Origin: Ptiloglossa arizonensis
Lineage: Eukaryota > Arthropoda > Insecta > Hymenoptera > Colletidae
DNA: 64,000 nt
Reading direction: 5' to 3'
Assembly: GCF_051014685.1 (NCBI RefSeq)
Contig: NW_027478522.1
Coordinates: forward strand, 620,001-684,000
How positions within the stretch are numbered: position 1 is the first letter of the stretch; each line of letters begins with the position of its first letter. The notes beneath the pieces are model-generated. The model saw nothing but the letters and a program-made list of their open reading frames with translations. It did no database searches and was not told the DNA's origin. The translations under genes were made by a program, and so were the position numbers. Below, one piece after another: positions 49,277-62,800 of this stretch.

Positions 49277-51105
49277 CTTTTCCGCTAGGCCGTTCTAGTT
49301 ATTCGTTTCGAGCATCAGAAATGCGAAAATTTTGAGTTTCTCAAGCGTTTCTTACCTCCAAACTGCCATATCTCGCGAACTGATTGACCAATCCGCAAAA
49401 TTTCTGTTGCATCTGAAAGTAGAAACCCGCCCGATTACAACGGTATGTGTAGTTTTCCCCTAGGTCATTCTAGTTCTTCGTTTCGAGCATCAGAACTGCG
49501 AATATTTTGAGTTCCTCAAGCGTTTCTTACATACAAACTGACACATCTCGCGAACGGATCGACCAATCCGCAAAATTTCTGTGGTATCTGAAAGTAGAAA
49601 CTCGGCCAATTACAACGGTATGTGTACTTTTCCCCTAGGCCATTCTAGTTATTCGTTTCGAACATCAGAACTGCGAAAATTTTGAGTTTCTCAAGCGTTT
49701 CTTACCTCCACACTGCCATATCTCGCGAACGGATTGACCAATCCGCAAAATTTCTGTTGCATCTGAAAGTACAAACTCGCCCGATTACAACGGTATGCGT
49801 ACTTTTCCCCTAGGCCGTTCTAGTTATTCGTTTCGAGCATCAGAGCTGCGAAAATTTTGAGTTTCTCAAGCGTTTCTTACCTCCAAACTGCCATATCTCG
49901 CGAACTGATTGACCAATCCGCAAAATTTCTGTTGCATCTGAAAGTACAAACTCGCCCGATTACAACGGTATGCGTACTTTTCCCCTAGGCCGTTCTAGTT
50001 ATTCGTTTCGAGCATCAGAGCTGCGAAAATTTTGAGTTTCTCAAGCGTTTCTTACCTTCAAACTCCCATATCTCGCGAATGGATTGACCAATCCGCAAAA
50101 TTTCTGTTGCCTCTGAAAGTAGAAACCCGCCCGATTACAACGGTATGCGTACTTTTCCCCTAGGCCGTTCTAGTTATTCGTCTCGAGCATCAGAACTGCG
50201 AAAATTTTGAGTTTCTCAAGCGTTTCTTACCTCCAAACTGCCATATCTCGCGAACGGATTGACCAATCCGCAAAATTTCTGTTGCATCTGAAAGTAGAAG
50301 CTCGCCCGATTACAACGGTATGCGTACTTTTCCGCTAGGCCGTCCTAGTTATTCGTTTCGAGCATCAGAAATGCGAAAATTTTGAGTTTCTCAAGCGTTT
50401 CTTACCTCCAAACTGCCATATCTCGCGAACTGATTGACCAATCCGCAAAATTTCTGTTGCATCTGAAAGTAGAAACCCGCCCGATTACAACGGTATGTGT
50501 AGTTTTCCCCTAGGCCGTTCTAGTTATTCGTCTCGAGCATCAGAACTGCGAAACTTTTGAGTTTCTCAAGCGTTTCTTACCTCCAAACTGCCATATCTCG
50601 CGAACTGATTGACCAATCCGCAAAATTTCTGTTGCATCTGAAAGTAGAAACCCGCCCGATTACAACGGTATGCGTACTTTTCCCCTAGGCCGTTCTAGTT
50701 ATGCTTGTCGAGCATCAGAACTGCGAAAATTTTGAGTTTCTCAAGCGTTTCTTACTTCCAAACTCCCATATCTCGCGAGCGGATTGACCAATCCGCAAAA
50801 TTTCTGTTGCATCTGAAAGTAGAAACTCGCCCGATTACAACGGTATGCGTACTTTTCCCCTAGGTCATTCTAGTTCTTCGTTTCGAGCATCAGAACTGCG
50901 AATATTTTGAGTTCCTCAAGCGTTTCTTACTTACAAACTGCCACATCTCGCGAACGGATCGACCAATCCGCAAAATGTCTGTTGCATCTGAAAGTAGAAA
51001 CTCGCCTGATTACAACGGTATGCGTACTTTTCCCCTAGGTCATTCTAGTTCTTCGTTTCGAGCATCAGAACTGCGAATATTTTGAGTTTCTCGAGCGTTT
51101 CTTAC
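49277..51105. repeat. 23-monomer unit, copy 2, about 10 monomers
   Basis: Follows 45252-47080 at 4025 bp and ends at 51106, inside a monomer. Differences seen: CGAACATCAG near 49660 against CGAGCATCAG, CTCCAAACTG near 49881 against CTCCATACTG, and GGATCGACC near 50961 against GGATCTACC. Confidence 0.87.
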
Positions 51106-51256
51106 CTCCAAACTGCAATATCTCCCGAACGGATAGACCAATCCGCAAAATTTCTGTTGCATCTGAAAGTAGAAACTCGCCCGATTACAACGGTATGCGT
51201 ACTTTTCCCCTAGGCCGTTCTAGTTATTCGTCTCGAGCATCAGAACTGCCAAACTT
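51082..51256. repeat. Three-part chimeric monomer
   Basis: The first about 24 bases are of the GAGTTTCTCGAGCG type. From about 51106 to 51138 it is class E (CTGCAATATCTCCCG, GGATAGACC), and from about 51139 it follows 47289 onward at 3850 bp (CTCGCCCGATTACAACGG, GTCTCGAGC). Relative to the 47 kb copy about one monomer is missing across the join. Two switches in one unit suggest gene conversion or two nearby exchanges. Confidence 0.8.
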
Positions 51257-52132
51257 TTGAGTTTCTCAAGCGTTTCTTACCTCCAAACTGCAATATCTCC
51301 CGAACGGATAGACCAATCCGCAAAATTTCTGTTGCATCTGAAAGTAGAAACTCGCCCGATTAGAACGGTATGCGTACTTTTCCCCTAGGCCGTTCTAGTT
51401 ATTCGTTTCGAGCATCAGAACTGCGAAAATTTTGAGTTTCTCAAGCGTTTCTTACCTCCAAACTGCCATATCTCGCGAACGGATTGACCAATCCGCAAAA
51501 TTTCTGTTGCATCTGAAAGTAGAAGCTCGCCCGATTACAACGGTATGCGTACTTTTCCGCTAGGCCGTTCTAGTTATTCGTTTCGAGCATCAGAAATGCG
51601 AAAATTTTGAGTTTCTCAAGCGTTTCTTACCTCCAAACTGCCATATCTCGCGAACTGATTGACCAATCCGCAAAATTTCTGTTGCATCTGAAAGTAGAAA
51701 CCCGCCCGATTACAACGGTATGTGTAGTTTTCCCCTAGGTCATTCTAGTTCTTCGTTTCGAGCATCAGAACTGCGAATATTTTGAGTTCCTCAAGCGTTT
51801 CTTACATACAAACTGCCACATCTCGCGAACGGATCGACCAATCCGCAAAATTTCTGTGGTATCTGAAAGTAGAAACTCGGCCAATTACAACGGTATGTGT
51901 ACTTTTCCCCTAGGCCATTCTAGTTATTCGTTTCGAGCATCAGAACTGCGAAAATTTTGAGTTTCTCAAGCGTTTCTTACCTCCAAACTGCCATATCTCG
52001 CGAACGGATTGACCAATCCGCGAAATTTCTGTTGCATCTGAAAGTAGAAGCTCGCCCGATTACAACGGTATGCGTACTTTTCCGCTAGGCCGTTCTAGTT
52101 ATTCGTTTCGAGCATCAGAAATGCGAAAATTT
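51257..52132. repeat. E, A, B, C, A monomers copied from 47.4 kb
   Basis: The stretch to 52005 matches 47289-48155 at 3850 bp (22 monomers), with CTCCCGAACGG of class E kept. It separates at 52006, where GAACTGATT becomes GAACGGATT with CCGCGAAATTT, a class A monomer. Confidence 0.83.
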
Positions 52133-54455
52133 TGAGTTTCTCAAGCGTTTCTTACCTCCAAACTGCCATATCTCGCGAACTGATTGACCAATCCGCAAAA
52201 TTTCTGTTGCATCTGAAAGTACAAACTCGCCCGATTACAACGGTATGCGTACTTTTCCCCTAGGCCGTTCTAGTTATTCGTTTCGAGCATCAGAGCTGCG
52301 AAAATTTTGAGTTTCTCAAGCGTTTCTTACCTTCAAACACCCATATCTCGCGAATGGATTGACCAATCCGCAAAATTTCTGTTGCCTCTGAAAGTAGAAA
52401 CCCGCCCGATTACAACGGTATGCGTACTTTTCCCCTAGGCCGTTCTAGTTATTCGTCTCGAGCATCAGAACTGCGAAAATTTTGAGTTTCTCAAGCGTTT
52501 CTTACCTCCAAACTGCCATATCTCGCGAACGGATTGACCAATCCGCAAAATTTCTGTTGCATCTGAAAGTAGAAGCTCGCCCGATTACAACGGTATGCGT
52601 ACTTTTCCGCTAGGCCGTTCTAGTTATTCGTTTCGAGCATCAGAAATGCGAAAATTTTGAGTTTCTCAAGCGTTTCTTACCTCCAAACTGCCATATCTCG
52701 CGAACTGATTGACCAATCCGCAAAATTTCTGTTGCATCTGAAAGTAGAAACCCGCCCGATTACAACGGTTTGTGTAGTTTTCCCCTAGGCCGTTCTAGTT
52801 ATTCGTCTCGAGCATCAGAACTGCGAAACTTTTGAGTTTCTCAAGCGTTTCTTACCTCCAAACTGCCATATCTCGCGAACTGATTGACCAATCCGCAAAA
52901 TTTCTGTTGCATCTGAAAGTAGAAACCCGCCCGATTACAACGGTATGCGTACTTTTCCCCTAGGCCGTTCTAGTTATGCTTGTCGAGCATCAGAACTGCG
53001 AAAATTTTGAGTTTCTCAAGCGTTTCTTACTTCCAAACTCCCATATCTCGCGAGCGGATTGACCAATCCGCAAAATTTCTGTTGCATCTGAAAGTAGAAA
53101 CTCGCCCGATTACAACGGTATGCGTACTTTTCCCCTAGGTCATTCTAGTTCTTCGTTTCGAGCATCAGAACTGCGAATATTTTGAGTTCCTCAAGCGTTT
53201 CTTACTTACAAACTGCCACATCTCGCGAACGGATCGACCAATCCGCAAAATGTCTGTTGCATCTGAAAGTAGAAACTCGCCCGATTACAACGGTATGCGT
53301 ACTTTTCCCCTAGGTCATTCTAGTTCTTCGTTTCGAGCATCAGAACTGCGAATATTTTGAGTTTCTCGAGCGTTTCTTACTTACAAACTGCCACATCTCG
53401 CGAACGGATCGACCAATCCGCAAAATTTCTGTTGCATCTGAAAGTAGAAACTCGCCCGTTTACAACGGTATGCGTATTTTTCCCCTAGGCCGTTCCAGTT
53501 ATGCTTGTCAAGCATCAGAACTGCGAAAATTTTGGGTTTCTCTAGCGTTTCTTACCTCCAAACTGCCATATCTCGCGAACGGATTGAACAATCCTCAAAA
53601 TTTCTGTTGCATCTGAAAGTAGAAACTCGCCCGATTACAACGGTATGCGTACTTTTCCCCTAGGCCGTTCTAGTTATTCGTCTCGAGCATCAGAACTGCC
53701 AAACTTTTGAGTTTCTCAAGCGTTTCTTACCTCCAAACTGCAATATCTCGCGAACGGATAGACCAATCCGCAAAATTTCTGTTGCATCTGAAAGTAGAAA
53801 CTCGCCCGATTAGAACGGTATGCGTACTTTTCCCCTAGGCCGTTCTAGTTATTCGTTTCGAGCATCAGAACTGCGAAAATTTTGAGTTTCTCAAGCGTTT
53901 CTTACCTCCAAACTGCCATATCTCGCGAACGGATTGACCAATCAGCAAAATTTCTGTTGCATCTGAAAGTAGAAGCTCGCCCGATTACAACGGTATGCGT
54001 ACTTTTCCGCTAGGCCGTTCTAGTTATTCGTTTCGAGCATCAGAAATGCGAAAATTTTGAGTTTCTCAAGCGTTTCTTACCTCCAAACTGCCATATCTCG
54101 CGAACTGATTGACCAATCCGCAAAATTTCTGTTGCATCTGAAAGTAGAAACCCGCCCGATTACAACGGTATGTGTAGTTTTCCCCTAGGTCATTCTAGTT
54201 ATTCGTTTCGAGCATCAGAACTGCGAATATTTTGAGTTCCTCAAGCGTTTCTTACATACAAACTGCCACATCTCGCGAACGGATCGACCAATCCGCAAAA
54301 TTTCTGTGGTATCTGAAAGTAGAAACTCGGCCAATTACAACGGTATGTGTACTTTTCCCCTAGGCCATTCTAGTTATTCGTTTCGAGCATCAGAACTGCG
54401 AAAATTTTGAGTTTCTCAAGCGTTTCTTACCTCCAAACTGCCATATCTCGCGAAC
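52133..54455. repeat. 2.3-kb copy of 45833-48155
   Basis: Exactly 36 monomers (6300 bp) from its partner, a third partial copy of the 23-monomer region. Differences seen include CTTCAAACACCC near 52337, GGTTTGTG near 52770, CAATATCTCGCG near 53746 against CTCCCG, ATCAGCAAAA near 53941, and TAGTTATTCG near 54200 against TAGTTCTTCG. Confidence 0.86.
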
Positions 54456-56075
54456 GGATTGACCAATCCGCGAAATTTCTGTTGCATCTGAAAGTAGAAG
54501 CTCGCCCGATTACAACGGTATGCGTACTTTTCCCCTAGGCCGTTCTAGTTATTCGTTTCGAGCATCAGAAATGCGAAAATTTTGAGTTTCTCAAGCGTTT
54601 CTTACCTCCAAACTGCCATATCTCGCGAACGGATTGACCAATCCGCGAAATTTCTGCTGCATCTGAAAGTAGAAGCTCGCCCGATTACAACGGTATGCGT
54701 ACTTTTCCGCTAGGCCGTTCTAGTTATTCGTTTCGAGCATCAGAAATGCGAAAATTTTGAGTTTCCCAAGCGTTTCTTACCTCCAAACGGCCATATCTCG
54801 CGAACTGATTGACCAATCCGCAAAATTTCTGTTGCATCTGAAAGTAGAAACCCGCCCGATTACAACGGTATGTGTAGTTTTCCCCTAGGTCATTCTAGTT
54901 CTTCGTTTCGAGCATCAGAACTGCGAATATTTTGAGTTCCTCAAGCGTTTCTTACATACAAACTGACACATCTCGCGAACGGATCGACCAATCCGCAAAA
55001 TTTCTGTGGTATCTGAAAGTAGAAACTCGGCCAATTACAACGGTATGTGTACTTTTCCCCTAGGCCATTCTAGTTATTCGTTTCGAGCATCAGAACTGCG
55101 AAAATTTTGAGTTTCTCAAGCGTTTCTTACCTCCACACTGCCATATCTCGCGAACGGATTGACCAATCCGCAAAATTTCTGTTGCATCTGAAAGTACAAA
55201 CTCGCCCGATTACAACGGTATGCGTACTTTTCCCCTAGGCCGTTCTAGTTATTCGTTTCGAGCATCAGAGCTGCGAAAATTTTGAGTTTCTCAAGCGTTT
55301 CTTACCTTCAAACTCCCATATCTCGCGAATGGATTGACCAATCCGCAAAATTTCTGTTGCCTCTGAAAGTAGAAACCCGCCCGATTACAACGGTATGCGT
55401 ACTTTTCCCCTAGGCCGTTCTAGTTATTCGTCTCGAGCATCAGAACTGCGAAAATTTTGAGTTTCTCAAGCGTTTCTTACATCCAAACTGCCATATCTCG
55501 CGAACGGATTGACCAATCCGCAAAATTTCTGTTGCATTTGAAAGTAGAAGCTCGCCCGATTACAACGGTATGCGTACTTTTCCGCTAGGCCGTTCTAGTT
55601 ATTCGTTTCGAGCATCAGAAATGCGAAAATTTTGAGTTTCTCAAGCGTTTCTTACCTCCAAACTGCCATATCTCGCGAACTGATTGACCAATCCGCAAAA
55701 TTTCTGTTGCATCTGAAAGTACAAACTCGCCCGATTACAACGGTATGCGTACTTTTCCCCTAGGCCGTTCTAGTTATTCGTTTCGAGCATCAGAGCTGCG
55801 AAAATTTTGAGTTTCTCAAGCGTTTCTTACCTTCAAACTCCCATATCTCGCGAATGGATTGACCAATCCGCAATATTTCTGTTGCCTCTGAAAGTAGAAA
55901 CCCGCCCGATTACAACGGTATGCGTACTTTTCCCCTAGGCCGTTCTAGTTATTCGTCTCGAGCATCAGAACTGCGAAAATTTTGAGTTTCTCAAGCGTTT
56001 CTTACCTCCAAACTGCCATATCTCGCGAACGGATTGACCAATCCGCAAAATTTCTGTTGCATCTGAAAGTAGAAG
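54456..56075. repeat. A, B, C, D, H monomers with a 525-bp repeat
   Basis: About nine monomers: A variants (one ending CCCCTAGG then AGAAATGCG; one with TTTCTGCTGC), B (CAAACGGCC), C, D, H, A, hybrid, H and A. H at 55361 (CTCTG) recurs at 55886, so H-A-hybrid forms a second kind of 525-bp trimer. Private changes are CATTTGAAAGTAGAAGC near 55535 and CGCAATATTTC near 55870. Confidence 0.83.
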
Positions 56076-57648
56076 CTCGCCCGATTACAACGGTATGCGT
56101 ACTTTTCCGCTAGGCCGTTCTAGTTATTCGTTTCGAGCATCAGAAATGCGAAAATTTTGAGTTTCTCAAGCGTTTCTTACCTCCAAACTGCCATATCTCG
56201 CGAACTGATTGACCAATCCGCAAAATTTCTGTTGCATCTGAAAGTAGAAACCCGCCCGATTACAACGGTATGTGTAGTTTTCCCCTAGGCCTTTCTAGTT
56301 ATTCGTCTCGAGCATCAGAACTGCGAAACTTTTGAGTTTCTCAAGCGTTTCTTACCTCCAAACTACCATATCTCGCGAACTGATTGACCAATCCGCAAAA
56401 TTTCTGTTGCATCTGAAAGTAGAAACCCGCCCGATTACAACGGTATGTGTAGTTTTCCCCTAGGTCATTCTAGTTCTTCGTTTCGAGCATCAGAACTGCG
56501 AATATTTTGAGTTCCTCAAGCGTTTCTTACTTACAAACTGCCACATCTCGCGAACGGATCGACCAATCCGCAAAATTTCTGTGGTATCTGAAAGTAGAAA
56601 CTTGGCCAATTACAACGGTATGTGTACTTTTCCCCTAGGCCATTCTAGTTATTCATTCGAGCATCAGAACTGCGAAAATTTTGAGTTTCTCAAGCGTTTC
56701 TTACCTCCAAACTGCCATATCTCGCGAACGGATTGACCAATCCGCAAAATTTCTGTTGCATCTGAAAGTAGAAACTCGCCCGATTACAACGGTATGCGTA
56801 CTTTTCCCCTAGGCCGTTCTAGTTATGCTTGTCGAGCATCAGAACTGCGAAAATTTTGAGTTTCTCAAGCGTTACTTACCTCCAAACTGCCATATCTCGC
56901 GAACGGATTGACCAATCCGCAAAATTTCTGTTGCATCTGAAAGTAGAAACTCGCCCGATTACAACGGTATGCGTACTTTTCCCCTAGGTCATTCTAGTTC
57001 TTCGTTTCGAGCATCAGAACTGCGAATATTTTGAGTTCCTCAAGCGTTTCTTACATACAAACTGACACATCTCGCGAACGGATCGACCAATCCGTAAAAT
57101 TTCTGTGGTATCTGAAAGTAGAAACTCGGCCAATTACAACGGTATGTGTACTTTTCCCCTAGGCCATTCTAGTTATGCTTGTCGAGCAACAGAACTGCGA
57201 AAATTTTGAGTTTCTCAAGCGTTTCTTACTTCCAAACTCCCATATCTCGCGAACGGATTGACCAATCCGCAAAATTTCTGTTGCATCTGAAAGTAGGAAC
57301 TCGCCCGATTACAACGGTATGCGTACTTTTCCCCTAGGCCGTTCTAGTTATTCGTTTCGGGCATCAGAACTGCGAAAATTTTGAGTTTCTCAAGCGTTAC
57401 TTACCTCCAAACTGCCATATCTCGCGAACGGATTGACCAATCCGCAAAATTTCTGTTGCATCTGAAAGTAGGAACTAGCCCGATTACAACGGTATGCGTA
57501 CTTTTCCCCTAGACCGTTCTAGTTATTCGTTTCGGGCATCAGAACTGTGAACATTTTGAGTTTCTCAACCGTTTCTACCTCCAAACTGCCATATCTCGCG
57601 AACGGATTGACCAATCCGCAAAATTTCTGTTGCATCTGAAAGTAGAAA
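56076..57648. repeat. 9-monomer unit (1573 bp), copy 1
   Basis: Tandem with the next block; AGGCCTTTCTAG near 56287 recurs at 57860. The unit starts with A-B monomers of the right-hand type and then passes into left-hand types (GCTTGTCGAGC, TTACTTACC, GAGCAACAG, GGAACTAGCC). Two one-base losses are TATTCATTCGAGC near 56653 and class L near 57577. One monomer is missing near 57370-57400 compared with copy 2. Confidence 0.88.
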
Positions 57649-59396
57649 CTCGCCCGATTACAACGGTATGCGTACTTTTCCGCTAGGCCGTTCTAGTTAT
57701 TCGTTTCGAGCATCAGAAATGCGAAAATTTTGAGTTTCTCAAGCGTTTCTTACCTCCAAACTGCCATATCTCGCGAACTGATTGACCAATCCGCAAAATT
57801 TCTGTTGCATCTGAAAGTAGAAACCCGCCCGATTACAACGGTATGTGTAGTTTTCCCCTAGGCCTTTCTAGTTATTCGTCTCGAGCATCAGAACTGCGAA
57901 ACTTTTGAGTTTCTCAAGCGTTTCTTACCTCCAAACTACCATATCTCGCGAACTGATTGACCAATCCGCAAAATTTCTGTTGCATCTGAAAGTAGAAACC
58001 CGCCCGATTACAACGGTATGTGTAGTTTTCCCCTAGGTCATTCTAGTTCTTCGTTTCGAGCATCAGAACTGCGAATATTTTGAGTTCCTCAAGCGTTTCT
58101 TACTTACAAACTGCCACATCTCGCGAACGGATCGACCAATCCGCAAAATTTCTGTGGTATCTGAAAGTAGAAACTTGGCCAATTACAACGGTATGTGTAC
58201 TTTTCCCCTAGGCCATTCTAGTTATTCATTCGAGCATCAGAACTGCGAAAATTTTGAGTTTCTCAAGCGTTTCTTACCTCCAAACTGCCATATCTCGCGA
58301 ACGGATTGACCAATCCGCAAAATTTCTGTTGCATCTGAAAGTAGAAACTCGCCCGATTACAACGGTATGCGTACTTTTCCCCTAGGCCGTTCTAGTTATG
58401 CTTGTCGAGCATCAGAACTGCGAAAATTTTGAGTTTCTCAAGCGTTACTTACCTCCAAACTGCCATATCTCGCGAACGGATTGACCAATCCGCAAAATTT
58501 CTGTTGCATCTGAAAGTAGAAACTCGCCCGATTACAACGGTATGCGTACTTTTCCCCTAGGTCATTCTAGTTCTTCGTTTCGAGCATCAGAACTGCGAAT
58601 ATTTTGAGTTCCTCAAGCGTTTCTTACATACAAACTGACACATCTCGCGAACGGATCGACCAATCCGTAAAATTTCTGTGGTATCTGAAAGTAGAAACTC
58701 GGCCAATTACAACGGTATGTGTACTTTTCCCCTAGGCCATTCTAGTTATGCTTGTCGAGCAACAGAACTGCGAAAATTTTGAGTTTCTCAAGCGTTTCTT
58801 ACTTCCAAACTCCCATATCTCGCGAACGGATTGACCAATCCGCAAAATTTCTGTTGCATCTGAAAGTAGGAACTCGCCCGATTACAACGGTATGCGTACT
58901 TTTCCCCTAGGCCGTTCTAGTTATTCGTTTCGGGCATCAGAACTGTGAACATTTTGAGTTTCTCAACCGTTTCTACCTCCAAACTGCCATATCTCGCGAA
59001 CGGATTGACCAATCCGCAAAATTTCTGTTGCATCTGAAAGCAGAAACTCGCCCGATTACAACGGTATGCGTACTTTTCCCCTAGGCCGTTCTAGTTATGC
59101 TTGTCGAGCATCAGAACTGCGAAAATTTTGAGTTTCTCAAGCGTTTCTTACTTCCAAACTCCCATCTCTCGCGAACGGATTGACCAATCCGCAAAATTTC
59201 TGTTGCATCTGAAAGTAGGAACTAGCCCGATTACAACGGTATGCGTACTTTTCCCCTAGACCGTTCTAGTTATTCGTTTCGGGCATCAGAACTGTGAACA
59301 TTTTGAGTTTCTCAACCGTTTCTACCTCCAAACTGCCATATCTCGCGAACGGATTGACCAATCCGCAAAATTTCTGTTGCATCTGAAAGTAGAAAC
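57649..59396. repeat. Ten-monomer sister of the 9-monomer unit (1748 bp)
   Basis: Copy 2 of the preceding unit. It keeps the rare TATTCATTCGAGC (near 58229), ATCCGTAAAATT (near 58665) and CCTAGACCG variants. It has an extra monomer around 58970-59160 with a class L loss near 58971, and ends after another near 59321. Private changes are GAAAGCAGAAAC near 59038 and CCCATCTCTCG near 59161. Confidence 0.87.
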
Positions 59397-59874
59397 TCGC
59401 CCGATTACAACGGTATGCGTACTTTTCCCCTAGGCCGTTCTAGTTATGCTTGTCGAGCATCAGAACTGCGAAAATTTTGAGTTTCTCAAGCGTTACTTAC
59501 CTCCAAACTGCCATATCTCGCGAACGGATTGACCAATCCGCAAAATTTCTGTTGCATCTGAAAGTAGAAACTCGCCCGATTACAACGGTATGCGTACTTT
59601 TCCCCTAGGTCATTCTAGTTCTTCGTTTCGAGCATCAGAACTGCGAATATTTTGAGTTCCTCAAGCGTTTCTTACATACAAACTGACACATCTCGCGAAC
59701 GGATCGACCAATCCGTAAAATTTCTGTGGTATCTGAAAGTAGAAACTCGGCCAATTACAACGGTATGTGTACTTTTCCCCTAGGCCATTCTAGTTATGCT
59801 TGTCGAGCATCAGAACTGCGAAAATTTTGAGTTTCTCAAGCGTTACTTACCTCCAAACTGCCATATCTCGCGAA
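59397..59874. repeat. End of the left-type island
   Basis: About 2.7 monomers: TTACTTACC with AGGTCATTC, a class C relative with CATACAAACTGACAC and ATCCGTAAAATT (near 59714), then GCTTGTCGAGC and TTACTTACC again. The same series stands near 56830-57180 and 58400-58750. Confidence 0.82.
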
Positions 59875-62800
59875 CGGATTGACCAATCCGCAAAATTTCT
59901 GTTGCATCTGAAAGTAGAAACTCGCCCGATTACAACGGTATGCGTACTTTTCCCCTAGGTCATTCTAGTTCTTCGTTTCGAGCATCAGAACTGCGAATAT
60001 TTTGAGTTCCTCAAGCGTTTCTTACTTACAAACTGCCACATCTCGCGAACGGATCTACCAATCCGCAAAATGTCTGTTGCATCTGAAAGTAGAAACTCGC
60101 CTGATTACAACGGTATGCGTACTTTTCCCCTAGGTCATTCTAGTTCTTCGTTTCGAGCATCAGAACTGCGAATATTTTGAGTTTCTCGAGCGTTTCTTAC
60201 TTACAAACTGCCACATCTCGCGAACGGATCGACCAATCCGCAAAATTTCTGTTGCATCTGAAAGTAGAAACTCGCCCGTTTACAACGGTATGCGTATTTT
60301 TCCCCTAGGCCGTTCCAGTTATGCTTGTCAAGCATCAGAACTGCGAAAATTTTGGGTTTCTCTAGCGTTTCTTACCTCCAAACTGCCATATCTCGCGAAC
60401 GGATTGAACAATCCTCAAAATTTCTGTTGCATCTGAAAGTAGAAACTCGCCCGATTACAACGGTATGCGTACTTTTCCCCTAGGCCGTTCTAGTTATTCG
60501 TCTCGAGCATCAGAACTGCCAAACTTTTGAGTTTCTCAAGCGTTTCTTACCTCCAAACTGCAATATCTCCCGAACGGATAGACCAATCCGCAAAATTTCT
60601 GTTGCATCTGAAAGTAGAAACTCGCCCGATTAGAACGGTATGCGTACTTTTCCCCTAGGCCGTTCTAGTTATTCGTTTCGAGCATCAGAACTGCGAAAAT
60701 TTTGAGTTTCTCAAGCGTTTCTTACCTCCAAACTGCCATATCTCGCGAACGGATTGACCAATCCGCAAAATTTCTGTTGCATCAGAAAGTAGAAGCTCGC
60801 CCGATTACAACGGTATGCGTACTTTTCCGCTAGGCCGTTCTAGTTATTCGTTTCGAGCATCAGAAATGCGAAAATTTTGAGTTTCTCAAGCGTTTCTTAC
60901 CTCCAAACTGCCATATCTCGCGAACTGATTGACCAATCCGCAAAATTTCTGTTGCATCTGAAAGTAGAAACCCGCCCGATTACAACGGTATGTGTAGTTT
61001 TCCCCTAGGTCATTCTAGTTCTTCGTTTCGAGCATCAGAACTGCGAATATTTTGAGTTCCTCAAGCGTTTCTTACATACAAACTGCCACATCTCGCGAAC
61101 GGATCGACCAATCCGCAAAATTTCTGTGGTATCTGAAAGTAGAAACTCGGCCAATTACAACGGTATGTGTACTTTTCCCCTAGGCCATTCTAGTTATTCG
61201 TTTCGAGCATCAGAACTGCGAAAATTTTGAGTTTCTCAAGCGTTTCTTACCTCCAAACTGCCATATCTCGCGAACTGATTGACCAATCCGCAAAATTTCT
61301 GTTGCATCTGAAAGTAGAAACCCGCCCGATTACAACGGTATGTGTAGTTTTCCCCTAGGTCCTTCTAGTTCTTCGTTTCGAGCATCAGAACTGCGAATAT
61401 TTTGAGTTCCTCAAGCGTTTCTTACATACAAACTGACACATCTCGCGAACGGATCGACCAATCCGCAAAATTTCTGTGGTATCTGAAAGTAGAAACTCGG
61501 CCAATTACAACGGTATGTGTACTTTTCCCCTAGGCCATTCTAGTTATTCGTTTCGAGCATCAGAAATGCGAAAATTTTGAGTTTCTCAAGCGTTTCTTAC
61601 CTCCAAACTGCCATATCTCGCGAACTGATTGACCAATCCGCAAAATTTCTGTTGCATCTGAAAGTAGAAACCCGCCCGATTACAACGGTATGTGTAGTTT
61701 TCCCCTAGGTCATTCTAGTTCTTCGTTTCGAGCATCAGAACTGCGAATATTTTGAGTTCCTCAAGCGTTTCTTACATACAAACTGACACATCTCGCGAAC
61801 GGATCGACCAATCCGCAAAATTTCTGTGGTATCTGAAAGTAGAAACTCGGCCAATTACAACGGTATGTGTACTTTTCCCCTAGGCCATTCTAGTTATTCG
61901 TTTCGAGCATCAGAACTGCGAAAATTTTGAGTTTCTCAAGCGTTTCTTACCTCCACACTGCCATATCTCGCGAACGGATTGACCAATCCGCAAAATTTCT
62001 GTTGCATCTGAAAGTACAAACTCGCCCGATTACAACGGTATGTGTAGTTTTCCCCTAGGTCGTTCTAGTTCTTCGTTTCGAGCATCAGAACTGCGAATAT
62101 TTTGAGTTCCTCAAGCGTTTCTTACATACAAACTGACACATCTCGCGAACGGATCGACCAATCCGCAAAATTTCTGTGGTATCTGAAAGTAGAAACTCGG
62201 CCAATTACAACGGTATGTGTACTTTTCCCCTAGGCCATTCTAGTTATTCGTTTCGAGCATCAGAACTGCGAAAATTTTGAGTTTCTCAAGCGTTTCTTAC
62301 CTCCAAACTGCCATATCTCGCGAACGGATTGACCAATCCGCGAAATTTCTGTTGCATCTGAAAGTAGAAGCTCGCCCGATTACAACGGTATGCGTACTTT
62401 TCCGCTAGGCCGTTCTAGTTATTCGTTTCGAGCATCAGAAATGCGAAAATTTTGAGTTTCTCAAGCGTTTCTTACCTCCAAACTGCCATATCTCGCGAAC
62501 TGATTGACCAATCCGCAAAATTTCTGTTGCATCTGAAAGTAGAAACCCGCCCGATTACAACGGTATGTGTAGTTTTCCCCTAGGTCATTCTAGTTCTTCG
62601 TTTCGAGCATCAGAACTGCGAATATTTTGAGTTCCTCAAGCGTTTCTTACATACAAACTGACACATCTCGCGAACGGATCGACCAATCCGCAAAATTTCT
62701 GTGGTATCTGAAAGTAGAAACTCGGCCAATTACAACGGTATGTGTACTTTTCCCCTAGGCCATTCTAGTTATTCGTTTCGAACATCAGAACTGCGAAAAT

